Part shown: one piece after another, positions 10,101-20,489 of the stretch | How positions within the stretch are numbered: position 1 is the first letter of the stretch | Layout: each line of letters begins with the position of its first letter | From: Sepiola atlantica | Taxonomy: Eukaryota > Mollusca > Cephalopoda > Sepiida > Sepiolidae | Reading direction: 5' to 3' | DNA: 64,000 nt | NCBI GenBank assembly: GCA_963556195.1 | Contig: OY744528.1 | Location: forward strand, 62,805,646-62,869,645 | Made by a program: the position numbers and the translations under genes | The notes under the pieces: generated by a model | Databases searched by the model: none | Seen by the model: only the letters and a program-made list of their open reading frames with translations | Told to the model about the DNA's origin: nothing

Positions 10101-12491
10101 CATGTCAGTATACAGATTTATGCCACTATAAGCACAATCGTTGAGAGAAGGTTTATTATTTACCCTCAACGAGCAATTGAAAACAGGCCTAATCTTAGTC
10201 GTGCACTGCACATCATTTTTAAAGACTATCCACGTATACTTGTAGAACTCCGAAGGAGTCGGATGGATTCTTTCAATCACACCCTCACATTCCTGGTCTA
10301 GGAAGACTTTGCAATACTCAGAATATAAGTTCTGAGAGGATAATCTGTCCACTACTTTATCTAGGACAGCCAACGATACTCTATGGTTAGAGGGTACTTT
10401 CTTTAATTTATCTAAGTCCCACGACAAACCTATGTAGTAATTATTATCTCTGTATTCAATAGAGGAGCTGAATTCTTCTATTTTCTTTCTGTCGTAATCA
10501 CTACTAACTTCATTAACTATCCCTAATGATTCCAATTTGAACATTTGTTCAATACCCCTGTCCACGGAAGCTCCATCAAGACCATTCCAAGGATCCAGAT
10601 GGTTGGACTTAGGTTCTAGAGCAAAGTAAACATGGGTCACATCACAAGAAGCATGTTCACCGATGACTTGATTATAATTTAAACCAATCTCCATATGTGG
10701 TTCAAAATCAGAGGGGTCGCCAAATAATATCATACCTAGCGAGGACTCAAAAGCAGAACCATTTTTAATCTTTGTTAATCTTAAGGGTCCCAGAAATCTA
10801 ATCACATCAATCCCTATCAGACCGTATATTTCAAGAACATCACTTCTCAATTCGGAGAAATCAGCAGCAAGTTTAACGTCGCTTTTCTTCAAATTACTGA
10901 TCACCTCCTCCAACCCTTTCATTTTGAAGGACAAATCCAACTGTTCATCCATCAGAAAATTGATACTTCTCGCAACATCGGGAAAGGACACCTTCAATGT
11001 TACTTCATTCAAGTCTTTCTCTTGGCTACCAATAAAGGTCTTTATTACGTATTTTCGACGATGCAAGGAAGACAACTCTTCTTTCATAAATCTATCAGAA
11101 AATCTTTTACCCATATAAGACCGTTCACTACCAGTGTCTAGCAGACAATTTACGGTGTGAAATTCGCCACCTACTTCAACTGTGATACCTATCACAGGCA
11201 ACAATGAAGAACTACTCTTCAACCTGCAAATATTTGACTTCACCACAGGTTTGAGAAAACTCGGACACAAGGCGGACAAGTGTCCCGACCGTTCGCACGA
11301 CCAACACGTAATCTTATCGTTTTTTTCATAAGGACATAAATACTTCAGATGATAAGAGCTAGTACACCTAGCACATAATTTTAATTCGCTACATCTTTTA
11401 AGTCTTTCTTCGTAAGAGGGAAACTTATTACAGTCACGAGACAGATGATAATCGTTTCTACAAAAACAACACTTAAACTTAACCTTATATGTTTTAACAT
11501 GAAAATTTTTCAACGTGGAAGGTTTCTTTTCAGGTTCGAAAGGCCTGAATTTACTCTTTTCCTTAAAGGAATCAACTTTACGATATCTCGAATCGTGTTC
11601 ACAAAATTCCAGTGTTTTAAATATCTCAACACTATTCTCCAGAATTTGGTTCAAAGAGGGATAATTTCCGTTCACCTTATGTATTAATTCTGACTTAAAG
11701 GAAGTTGTCAGTTTATTGAATACAATGTGACTTAACAAACGATTTCCCGGAGAATTACTTTCAAAGAAATCCAAACCGAACGAGTTCTTTAACTCGTACA
11801 ATTGGGTTTTCATCTTAGTCAGGAATTTCTTTACGACATTATTATTATACATGCGATTTTCATTCAACATGGACGAAAATATAGAGTCGACGATACACCT
11901 TTCGTCTAAGAACTCTTTCGATAGCAAGTCCAAAGCTACTCGATAATTTTCATCTGATACAGACAGATGTTTTATCACATGAAAGGCATAACCAGAAAGA
12001 TGGTTTTTCAATATCACTAATCTTAATGCGTCACTGTCAAGATTAGCTACACAATTCAAAAATTCTCTATGAAAGTTTAGATAAGCTAACTTATCCGTTT
12101 CCAGATCCCTATCGCTAAACTTGGGACAAACTATTTTAGGGGTCAAATCGATGCCTTTTATCCCCTTACTAATTCTGGAATTCTCGTCAACGTCTTTTTT
12201 ACAAGGCTTAAACGTAGTTAATTTTTCTATCACTTGTATTTTAAATAAGGCAGCTCCCTTATTAAAACTTTCCACTAACTCATCGTCTACACCATCAGAG
12301 AGATAAGCATCTATAACTTGTTCCTCCAACCGAACTACGTCTTTCAGATATTCATCAATCTGTTCTTTACACAAAATATATTTAGATTCTTCTATCTCAC
12401 TAGAAGATTTTAACACTTCAAATACGACTAATATTTTATCTTTAGCGTATTTTATTTTTTTCAACAAGACATCTGCTGTTAAACTCGCCAT
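7161..12491 (-). CDS. BEL/Pao gag-pol polyprotein, intact (1776 aa)
   Basis: The frame is uninterrupted. The N-terminal ~300 residues fit the BEL gag region (DUF1759-like). Three CCHC zinc knuckles follow at about 340-353, 373-386 and 396-409, each C-x2-C-x4-H-x4-C; they bind the genomic RNA in this family. The aspartic protease has LDTGSERSY with D452. The reverse transcriptase has D814 (LLADIRKAF) and YVDN at 887-890, with Asn where many relatives have the second Asp. RNase H shows FCDAS (D1058). The integrase has an HHCC finger (H1364, H1369, C1400, C1403) and a D1436-x61-D1498-x46-E1545 triad. The C-terminus carries the DUF5641-like motif WKLGRVVKL. The start ATG at 12489-12491 is the first in the frame after the leader. 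This is the only apparently functional protein-coding unit in the window. Confidence 0.95.
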   Translation of the reverse strand: MASLTADVLLKKIKYAKDKILVVFEVLKSSSEIEESKYILCKEQIDEYLKDVVRLEEQVIDAYLSDGVDDELVESFNKGAALFKIQVIEKLTTFKPCKKDVDENSRISKGIKGIDLTPKIVCPKFSDRDLETDKLAYLNFHREFLNCVANLDSDALRLVILKNHLSGYAFHVIKHLSVSDENYRVALDLLSKEFLDERCIVDSIFSSMLNENRMYNNNVVKKFLTKMKTQLYELKNSFGLDFFESNSPGNRLLSHIVFNKLTTSFKSELIHKVNGNYPSLNQILENSVEIFKTLEFCEHDSRYRKVDSFKEKSKFRPFEPEKKPSTLKNFHVKTYKVKFKCCFCRNDYHLSRDCNKFPSYEERLKRCSELKLCARCTSSYHLKYLCPYEKNDKITCWSCERSGHLSALCPSFLKPVVKSNICRLKSSSSLLPVIGITVEVGGEFHTVNCLLDTGSERSYMGKRFSDRFMKEELSSLHRRKYVIKTFIGSQEKDLNEVTLKVSFPDVARSINFLMDEQLDLSFKMKGLEEVISNLKKSDVKLAADFSELRSDVLEIYGLIGIDVIRFLGPLRLTKIKNGSAFESSLGMILFGDPSDFEPHMEIGLNYNQVIGEHASCDVTHVYFALEPKSNHLDPWNGLDGASVDRGIEQMFKLESLGIVNEVSSDYDRKKIEEFSSSIEYRDNNYYIGLSWDLDKLKKVPSNHRVSLAVLDKVVDRLSSQNLYSEYCKVFLDQECEGVIERIHPTPSEFYKYTWIVFKNDVQCTTKIRPVFNCSLRVNNKPSLNDCAYSGINLYTDMLELLFKFRTDNYVLLADIRKAFLMIRLKNNFDKNRFCFFIKIKDELVCFRYKTLIFGFVSSPFILSYVVKHHVEKHSSGPCRDMLLKNFYVDNLVKTHGSPDELLKLYTEAVNVMEKGSFLLKTCCSNSKLVSARIRADNNYSSHGVLCEKVLGYWYDPESDEIGISKGEVKKSVSTKRDMLSVSSSVFDPLGLVLPITIKGKIILSQVWKSGVAWDQVVPDSLLSVWNSFQANLRDVQKIGFERCSVQTNSPVTLIVFCDASNLAYGIVEYMYQGGEARLFYAKAKVAPSVKRTLPTLELLAVYLGIKHLLILIEMFPKLFEEIIIAVDAQVVLSWLLSESVHIKCQFTKNRLKDIKFIMNEISCKGYTLKFKYVSTSENPADLLTRGVSFSKFKKDKNFWIRGPVWLQTEKLKWPDYKLDCISDKCKTLVTAYTGLNGDSNSCVVELERFSSLKRLISTLEIVFKFIAKLKGDKRDVNFTSEAKSYLIKVTQSEFFAEEISFLKSRVESNIPLLVNKLNLILDDNNLLRCRGRIENSEYFSEEVKSPVLLPKMCHLTSLLVMECHIKCKHLGIAATLDKVRNSGFWLPKARQAVKIVLASCMVCKKFNSLSFRYPKMTNLPKHRVNLIRPFYHTGIDFTGHLWVEDGSKVKKMYILLFTCLSVRSIHMELVEEMSTQSVVLAFLRFFNVYGVPSHIYSDNALSFVAGCDLVKEVLLSDGFRGDLEMCNIKHCRIPSYSAWFGAIWERLIKTVKCCLFKTIGRRRLDYFQLLTILSDIQRAVNDRPLTYRCSDDASLEVISPSAFMRFSPGKTVFLNLENDSCLEVPPNRVDLIESLKGRECLLIRFKSLWYEQYLLSLRELSKDLHQAEFSNKIKVDDIVLVRNLVKPRPYWKLGRVVKLTQGSDGIVRSALIKKGETCSEHSIKHLYPMELSISHSYQVRPGKNKDSCSDDDGAENSKPKRGRKCVKDKNPDYVYY

Positions 12492-12974
12492 TTTTCAAAT
12501 CCCTCCCCACCGACTCCTTTCTACATGTACTAAGAGAGGGGGGGGGTTACTACAGACAGTGACACCTACACTTGGCGCCAAATTTTCCCGCCAACTTAAA
12601 CTGAACAAGACAAGATGGCTGACTCACCACGTGGAGACAATAAAATGGCGACACGCACGCGCGCAAGATAAATTACACAATGAACTCAAAGCAGCGACGA
12701 AGATAAAACAGAAAATCATTAATTGACTATAAAGCAGCTTTTTCAGTCCAGTGAACCTTGATAAGTCTATAGACAGTTTGGGCACAAACGACTACCTTTA
12801 CAGTACAATAAAATAGTGTTTATAGAACCACTCCCAAACGATAGACAGATAGAAATGGTCTCGCTCACTATTCTTAGTAAGACAGAGCGTAGAGACCATT
12901 ACGCCGAACACCTCTGTGTTTAAACATAGATACAGAATAGAACACAGAGACCTAGAAGTTTTATTTATGCAGAA
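12492..12974 (-). promoter_or_regulatory. BEL/Pao leader between 5' LTR and gag-pol
   Basis: The 483-bp untranslated leader begins TTCTGCATAAATAAAAC on the minus strand. No TGG-initial primer-binding site directly follows the LTR, which is unusual. Two stem-loops lie early in the leader (separate entry). The region just upstream of the ATG is GC-richer and contains a C-run on the minus strand (G-run at 12539-12547). Confidence 0.6.
12855..12949 (-). ncRNA. Two consecutive stem-loops in the BEL/Pao leader
   Basis: ATGGTCTC (12855-12862) pairs perfectly with GAGACCAT (12892-12899), with GCTC/GAGC continuing the stem. CTCTGTGTT (12912-12920) pairs with AACACAGAG (12941-12949). The position between the 5' LTR and gag is where packaging and dimerisation signals lie in retroelements; that role here is inferred. 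Confidence 0.6.
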
Positions 12975-13898
12975 TATCGCAATTTTAACCACGTACAGGC
13001 CAAAATCGATACACGTAAGGACCTCGGGCAATAACTAGACAATTAAATAAACTGTAAGAAAAAAAAACAAGCTATTTTAAACAACAAATAATTTATTGAA
13101 GAAAAAGAAAATAGGTAAAATGGGTTCGGCAGAAAGTCATTGTTCAAAGTTCACTTCATAGACTGAATTTAAGTTCCGATGGACACACGGAAAGGCTGCA
13201 TAAATAAAGTCCTAATTATGCTGCCCGAAGGCTTATTAACTTTGCTAGGAAAGACATGTCAGAAAAAAGAGAAAACTTACTTGAAAGAATTTTGTTAGTA
13301 AAATAAAAAAATACCAGAAGAATATAGAAAAGTCCTTTTTGTTCGCGCTGATTTGTTTCCTTTGATTGTTCATTTTTTTTATTGACATCGCATCGTTTCT
13401 TCGATCGACTCCTTTTGAGAATAGTGGCACTCTTTCACGTCAACTCTTCATTTGGAGACATCTTTCGAAACTCACTTCGTTTCGTCTTTTCTAAAGGCAC
13501 ATTTGCCTTTCAAATGAATATCTTCTTTGTTTCTGTTTTTAGACTTCAGTGGACTTCTCCGTCCAACGTAAATATTCAACCTCGAACACTAGTTGAAACT
13601 CCAACTTCTTTGAAGATTTTTACAGGCATGCTCTCTACATATTCCTGTTTTAACATTCTTGTTTTTAGGACTTCTTCATGTCCGAGTTGAGTCGACCGAC
13701 CTCTCCACCTCGAGATCGTTTCAGCAACTAACTTGAATTTCGCGGTTATTTCAACGGCTTCCGGCGTCAAACGCCCACGCTTCAGACACCGACACGTGCC
13801 ATCAGCAGCAGTCATTCATTACAAGTTCTTAAAAAAGGGGGTTTTAGAAGAAGAAGAAAAGAAAAGAAGAAGAAGAAGAAGAAAATAAATTTCTGACA
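12975..13898 (-). repeat. 5' LTR of BEL/Pao element
   Basis: Same sequence as 6192-7112 with one additional GAA triplet (near 13860-13885). The minus-strand LTR starts at 13898 with TGTCAG. The element promoter and transcription start are expected within it, but no clear TATA box position could be assigned. Confidence 0.93.
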
Positions 13899-13902
13899 CT
13901 GT
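13899..13902. repeat. Right target-site duplication (CTGT) of BEL/Pao element
   Basis: Followed directly by AACCCAATTTTGACG, which continues unit B in register with units A, C and D. Confidence 0.9.
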
Positions 13903-14084
13903 AACCCAATTTTGACGACGTTAGTTTTTGCAGAGACGCTCGCCGTCTAACCACAGTGTCACCCATTTGGTATTCACCAACCTTAACGTAGCTTAATTTA
14001 TATTTATTATTTATTAAAAAAAATTCCGTTTTTTAAAAAAAGATTTGTGTTCGCTCCAAGCAAAGACTATTGCTACTGTGTTAG

Positions 14085-14450
14085 GGATCACATAATAGGG
14101 TACCACCTGAGGTGGAAGTTGAACAGCAAGGTGTTTGTTCGCATCACATCTAAAATTCTGCATGTTGGTACGGTCGGGGAAACAATGAACATGGCGGGAA
14201 TTCCAAAGGCAAGCGGTCCGAGGAAAAAACCTATTAAAATTGGAAATCTTTCAGCATGTAGGGACTTCTACAATGAATGAGACTTTGCTGCTAGATGATG
14301 GGTCGCAGGTATTTACCTTGAGGGGGTACAAGTAAAGTAAGTTTACTAGACCACATTCCGTGGAAGTGCTGGCAAAACCAGAACAGTCATGTAACACTGC
14401 GGCGATGCGACAGTGGTTAGAGTTTAGTAGACAGTGCAAGGCTTATTAAC
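14085..14450 (-). mobile_element. Antisense LINE 3' fragment in unit B
   Basis: Equivalent of 2020-2400 in unit A, with the same GGTACGGTCGGGGAAAC and AACACTGCGGCGATGCGACA blocks. Together with 5396-5800 it means each full unit carries two related antisense LINE 3' ends. Confidence 0.55.
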
Positions 14451-15203
14451 CACTAACTATATGTTCAAATAGCAAACTTGTAAAACCACGCATAATTGCC
14501 TAAACAAATAGCCCCTTACCACTAAAAACACATAGAATTTATCTCCCATAGCAAAAATATTTAAAAACCTTAGAATGGTCCGGAGGATCATTTTACATTG
14601 AATATATATGCGAAACTAATCTCACTCAAAATTCGAAAATAATGTTTTCATTTTTTTGTTTTTCTTTCCGCCAAGTTTTTCAGGGTGTTCATATATAATC
14701 GCCTAAACAAGTACACTCTCATATTTTTGATGTAGGGAGAGTTAGAGGAAGGGGGTTAATCTACAATATTACTAAAGTAACGACCGACACGCTACCTGAT
14801 CTTAACGAGTATCGTGTTCGCCTCAAATGGGCTTGAGCGGTCGGTACACACCTATCAATTTGTGAACAAACACAGCAAATTGTTGTATGGGAAATAACTA
14901 TAGATATTCATAGAAGTTACCTCCCCTGAACAAATTTAACTCGAAATTCAAGTTTCTCATCGGATGCGTAACAGTTACCTGCCTCTGACTGCGGCAAGTA
15001 AGACATGACGTTAGTTTGTAGTGGGGAATAAAAAAAAATCCCAAAGTTTGTCGTGATCGGACCCGTCAGAGTTTTTTGGAAGGCGACCGGCGATAAACCA
15101 ATCCATAAATTATTTTTAAAGAAATCCTCATTTGGGACACAATTGCCGCTAAAATAATTTAATATTAAAAATTTAATAGAAAATATAAACCTGTGAAGTT
15201 ACC

Positions 15204-15268
15204 TTTTATGCGTTGCAACACGGGTCTCGTCTTTGTGTCCGCAGGGACCCGTGGCGCAACGGATAAAA
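15204..15268 (+). repeat. tRNA-Arg-like foldback at end of unit B
   Basis: TTTTATGCGTTGCAACACGG pairs with the later CCGTGGCGCAACGGATAAAA, giving a stem of about 24 bp with few mismatches. The right arm, GACCCGTGGCGCAACGGATA, resembles the 5' half of an arginine tRNA and fits the RNA polymerase III A box (TGGCGCAACGG). No convincing B box follows. It may be a broken tRNA-derived SINE head in which the 5' half was copied back on itself. Confidence 0.5.
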
Positions 15269-15477
15269 GTGCTAAGTTAATTAGTTCTACGTGACATTTT
15301 CTAGAGGTCGACCGATACTAAGAATACAATTGCGAAAGCCGAATTCTTCTGAAGAGAATTAAATTTCCGACAAAATAAATATTTAAATCATTCAAAAATT
15401 GTTTTCGTGCTTCTTCTACCAACGCCTGATAATACCACTAATAATCATGGTTGACGATTCTATGGAATTTACATTAT

Positions 15478-18002
15478 GAGGACGAAAATTAGTCTTTCTT
15501 TAACCTCAACAATAATTGCATCATTCAGAACGTAAAGAGTAAACACAAGGGAATAATCCAAGATGGCCGATCAGCTTTTATCGTCGTATCAAGGGACCGC
15601 CGTAACTCGGTATTATTTATTTATTTATATATTTTACATTTATTAACCCAAAACAAGGTACATTGCCACTGAAACGTAAGGGGCTTCTGTGAATAAAGGA
15701 CGAGATTTATAGGGGACATCCATACGTGGGGAGTCGTGCAGCGAGATGTTACTTTACATTGCATTTTAATTTCTGCGTGTTGCTAGTGTCGGGGAAACAG
15801 GGAGCAGAGAGTGAATTCCAAAGGCAAACCGTCCGAGGAAAAGCTATTAGGATGAAGATTTTCTGGCATCTGGGGAGCTCTACAGTGATGCTCGTCGAGG
15901 TTTACGTGTAAGGGCTACAGGTAAAGTAAGTTTATCGGAGTATATTCCGTGATAATACTTATAAAACAAACACCGGGATGCAACATTGCGGCGATGGTAC
16001 AGAGGGTGGAGCTTGGTAGACAGTGGGAACTTGTTAAGTCAGAAACAGTTTATGGCATCCTGTCAAATATAGTATTTACTTAATTACTGATTCAGAGTTT
16101 TTATGATGTGAAAATAATGATTTTTATATAGTTTATTGTACAAACTAAAAAAACAAACACAACCAGATGAATGCTCACATGAATATTATTTTTCTGAATT
16201 ATGTTTTAATATCATATAGAAGATATATTTTATTCAAATTATAATTAAAAAATGAGTAAAAGATTAAGAACGGTGTCTTTGGTGATGGTGGACTGGAAAC
16301 CTTGGCTGTCGGGGTAGACTGCATGCGATTATTATTTTTGTCTATCGTTACGTTATGCACTTCATCTTTATGTTTGTCACATTGAGAATCAATTACAAGT
16401 TTGAGGTCGTCAGCTGTAACCCAATTTTGATGACGTTAGTTTTTGCAGAGACGCTCGCCGTCTAACCACAGTGTCACCCATTTGGTATTCACCAACCTTA
16501 ACGTAGCTTAATTTTTATTTATTTATTAAAAAATTCCGTTTTTTAAAAAAACTGTTGTTCGCTCCAAGCAAAGACTATTGCTACTGTGAGAGGGATCACA
16601 TTTATAAGGTGCAACCTGAGGTGGACGTTGAACAGCAATGTGTTTGTTCGCATCACATCTAAAATTCTGCATGTTGGTACGGTCGGAGAAACAATGAACA
16701 TGGCGGGAATTCTAAAAGCAAGCGGTCCGAGGAAAAAACCTATTAAACTTGGAAATCTTTCAGCATGTAGGGACTTCTACAATCAATGGGACTTTGCTGC
16801 TAGATGGTGGGTCAGAAGTATTTCCTTTGAGGGGATAACAATTAAAGTAAGTTCACTACACCACATTCAGTACTAGTAAAACCAGAACAGCCATGTAACA
16901 CTGCGGCGATGCGACAGTGGTTTGAGGTTGGTAGACAGTGCAATGCCTATTAACCACTAACTATTTGTTCAAATAGCAAACTTGTAAAACCACGCATAAT
17001 TGCCTAAACAAATAGCCTCTTACCACTAAAAACACATAGAATTTATCTCCCATAGCAAAAATATTCTAAAACCCTTGAATGGTCCGGAGGATCATTTTAC
17101 ATTGAATATATATGCGAAACTAATCTCACTCAAAATTCGAATATAATTTTTTCATTTGTTTGTTTTTCTTTCCGCCAAGTTTTTCATGGTTTTCACACAT
17201 AATCGCGTAAAAAAGTACACACTCATACTTTTGTTGGAGGGAGAGTTAGAGGAAGGGGGTTAATCTGAAATATTACTAAAGTAACGATCGACACGCTACC
17301 TGATCTTAACGAGTACCGCGTTCGCCTCAAATGTGCTTGAACGGTCGTTACACACCTATCAATTTGTGAACACACACAGCAAATTGTTGTATGGGAAATA
17401 ACTATAGATATTCATAGAAGTTACCTCCCCTGAACAAATTTAACTCGAAATTCAAGTTTCTCATCGGATGCGTAACAGTTACCTGCCTCTGACTGCGACA
17501 AAGTAAGACATGGCGTCAGTTTAAAGTCGGGAATAAAAAAAAAATCCCAAAGTTTGTCGTGATCGGACCCGTCAGAGTTTTTTTGAAGGCGACCGGCGAT
17601 AAACCAATCCATAAATTATTTTTAAAGAAATCCTCAATTGGGACAAATTTGCGCTAAAATAATTTAATATTAAAAATTTAATAGAAAATATAAACCTGTG
17701 ACGTTACCTTTTATGCGTTGCACCACGGGTCTCGTCTTTGTGTCCGCAGGGACCCGTGGCGCTACGGATAAAAGTGCTGAGTTAATTAGTTCTACGTGAC
17801 ATTTTTAAGAGGTTGAAGGTTATATTCTCACTACGGCCGATACTAAGAATACAATTGCGAAAGTCGAATTCTTCTGAAGAGAATTAAATTTCCGACAAAA
17901 TAAATATTTAAATCATTCAAAAATTGTTTTCGTGCTTCTTCTACCAACGCCTGATAATACCACTAATAATCATGGTTGACGATTCTATGGAATTTACGTG
18001 AT
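15478..18002. repeat. Tandem unit C (b-type end)
   Basis: A complete 2525-bp copy from GAGGACGAAAATTAG to the base before the next GAGGACG. It contains the two antisense LINE fragments (about 15600-16040 and 16600-16960), an uninterrupted version of the BEL target site near 16419, and the tRNA-like foldback at 17709-17773. Confidence 0.9.
17709..17773 (+). repeat. tRNA-Arg-like foldback at end of unit C
   Basis: Second copy of the 15204-15268 structure. Two positions differ (GCACC for GCAAC in the left arm, GCTACGG for GCAACGG in the right arm) and neither change is compensated by the other arm, so pairing is not being conserved in this comparison. Confidence 0.5.
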
Positions 18003-20489
18003 GAGGACGAAAATTAGTCTTTCTTTAACCTCAACAATAATTGCATCATTCAGAACGTAAAGAGTAAACACAAGGGAATAATCCAAGATGGCCGATCAGC
18101 TTTTATCGTCGTATCAAGAGACCGCCGTAACTCGGTATTATTTATTTATTTATTTATTTTACCTTTATTAACCCAAAACAAGGTACATTGCCACTGAAAC
18201 GTAACGGGGCTACTGTGAATACGGGGCGGGATTTATAGGGGCATCCTAAGTGGGGAGTCGTGCAGCAAGATGTTACTTTACATTGCATTTTAATTTCTGC
18301 GTGTTGCTAGAGTTGGGGAAACAGGGAGCAGAGAGTGAATTCTAAAGGCAAACCGTCCGAGGAAAAGCTATTAGGATAAAGTTTTTCTGGCATCTGGGGA
18401 GCTCTACAATGATGCTCGTCGAGGTTTACGTGTAAGGGCTACAGGTAAAGTAAGTTTATCGGAGTATATTCCGTGAGAATACTTATAAAACAAACACCGG
18501 GATGCAACATTGCGGCGATGGTACAGAGGGTGGAGCTTGGTAGACAGTGGGAACTTGTTAAGTCAGAAACTGTTTATGGCATCCTGTCAAATATAGTATT
18601 TACTTAATTACTGATTCAGAGTTTTTATGATGTGAAAATAATGATTTTATATAGTTTATTGTACAAACTAAAAAAACAAACACAGCCAGATGAATGCTCA
18701 CATGAATATTATTTTTCTGAATTATGTTTTAATATCATATAGAAGATATATTTTATTCAAATTATAATTAAAAAATGAGTAAAAGATTAAGAACGGTGTC
18801 TTTGGTGATGGTGGACTGGAAAACTTGGCTGTCGGGGTAGACTGCATGCGATTATTATTTTTGTCTATCGTTACGTTATGCACTTCATCTTTATGTTTGT
18901 CACATTGAGAATCAATTACAAGTTTGAGGTCGTCAGCTGTAACCCAATTTTGATGACGTTAGTTTTTGCAGAGACGCTCGCCGTCTAACCACAGTGTCAC
19001 CCATTTGGTATTCACCAACCTTAACGTAGCTTAATTTTTATTTATTTATTAAAAAATTCCATTTTTTAAAAAAACTGTTGTTCGCTCCAAGCAAAGACTA
19101 TTGCTACTATGATAGGGATCACATTTATAAGGTGCAACCTGAGGTGGACGTTGAACAGCAAGGTGTTTGTTCACATCACATCTAAAATTCTGCATGTTGG
19201 TATGGTCGGAGAAACAATGAACATGGCGGGAATTCCGAAAGCAAGCGGTCCGAGGAAAAAAGCTATTAAACTTGGAAATCTTTCAGCATGTAGGGACTTC
19301 TACAATGAATGGGACTTTGCTGCTAGATGGTGGGTCGCAGGTATTTACCTTGAGGGGGTACAAGTAAAGTAAGTTCACTACACCACATTCAGTACTAGTA
19401 AAACCAGAACAGTCATGTAACACTGCGGCGATGCGACAGTGGTTTGAGGTTGGTAGACAGTGCAAGGCCTATTAACCACTAACTATATGTTCAAATAGCA
19501 AACTTGTAAAACCACGCATAATTGCCTAAACAAATAGCCCCTTACCACTAAAAACACATAGAATTTATCTCCCATAGCAAAAATATTCTAAAACCCAAGA
19601 ATGGCCCGGAGGATCATTTTACATTGAATATATATGCGAAACTAATCTCACTCAAAATTCGAATATAATTTTTTCATTTGTTTGTTTTTCTTGCCGCCAA
19701 GTTTTTCAGGGTGTTCACATATAATCGCCTAAAAAAGTACACTCTCATATTTTTGATGTAGGGAGAGTTAGAGGAAGGGGGTTAATCTACAATATTACTA
19801 AAGTAACGACCGACACGCTACCTGATCTTAACGAGTATCGTGTTCGCCTCAAATGTGCTTGAACGGTCGTTACACACCTATCAATTTGTGAATAAACCCA
19901 ACAAATTGTTGTATGGGAAATAACTATAGATATTCATAGAAGTTACCTCCCCTGAACAAATTTAACTCGAAATTCAAGTTTCTCATCGGATGCGTAACAG
20001 TTAACTGCCTCTGACTGCGACAAAGTAATACATGGTGTCAGTTTGTAGTGGGGAATTTAAAAAATCCCAAAGTTTGTCGTGATCGGACCCGTCAGAGTTT
20101 TTTGGAAGGCGACCGGCGATAAACCAATCCATAAATTATTTTTAAAGAAATTCTCATTTGGGACAAATTTGCGCTAAAATAATTTAATATTAAAAATTTA
20201 ATAGAAAATATAAACCTGTGAAGTTACTTTCAATATTCGTTGTAAGTAAAGTTGCCAGCTATGTTGTTATTTACTAATATGATATTTACTCACAACCAAT
20301 ATTTACGGTAACTTCACAGGTTACATTTTCTATTAAATATTATTTTTGTTACTACGTAAATGCGTTACAAATGCGTAGGTAATCCAAAAATAAATCGTTT
20401 TTGACTAATTTCACAACTGTATTATCTTAAAAATAAAGCGTATTAGATTGTGTTCGCTAGTTTGTATGTGCGTTTGTTTTTAATATGCT
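18003..20489. repeat. Tandem unit D (a-type end)
   Basis: The last copy of the array, about 2487 bp. It follows unit C closely up to AAACCTGTGAAGTTAC and then switches to the hairpin module of unit A. Homology to unit A ends at AATATGCT, beyond which the sequence is unrelated. It contains the antisense LINE fragments at about 18130-18560 and 19110-19480. Confidence 0.88.
20196..20338. repeat. Long imperfect hairpin ending unit D
   Basis: The arms 20196-20227 and 20308-20338 are complementary, as in unit A at 3080-3222, and enclose the same nested GTTGTAAGTAAA/TTTACTCACAAC pair. Confidence 0.78.

Larger units (their letters stand above)
6192..13898 (-). mobile_element. Complete BEL/Pao LTR retrotransposon
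   Basis: A 7.7-kb element in minus orientation, with two near-identical LTRs (921 and 924 bp), a 4-bp target duplication, a leader of 483 bp, one long gag-pol frame and a short purine tract before the 3' LTR. The only LTR difference I can see is one GAA triplet in a purine repeat near the start of the LTR. This implies a very recent insertion. The order gag, protease, reverse transcriptase, RNase H, integrase in one frame, with the BEL-type DUF1759/DUF1758/Peptidase_A17/DUF5641 arrangement, supports BEL/Pao rather than Ty3 or Ty1. It is inserted within tandem unit B. Confidence 0.95.
5260..15477. repeat. Tandem unit B (b-type end), split by the BEL/Pao insertion
   Basis: The unit begins GAGGACGAAAATTTG and, without the retrotransposon and one copy of its CTGT duplication, totals about 2507 bp (5260-6191 joined to 13903-15477). 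It runs in parallel with unit C throughout. Its right end carries the tRNA-like foldback (15204-15268) in place of the hairpin module of units A and D, and it ends at TATGGAATTTACATTAT just before the next GAGGACG. Confidence 0.85.
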
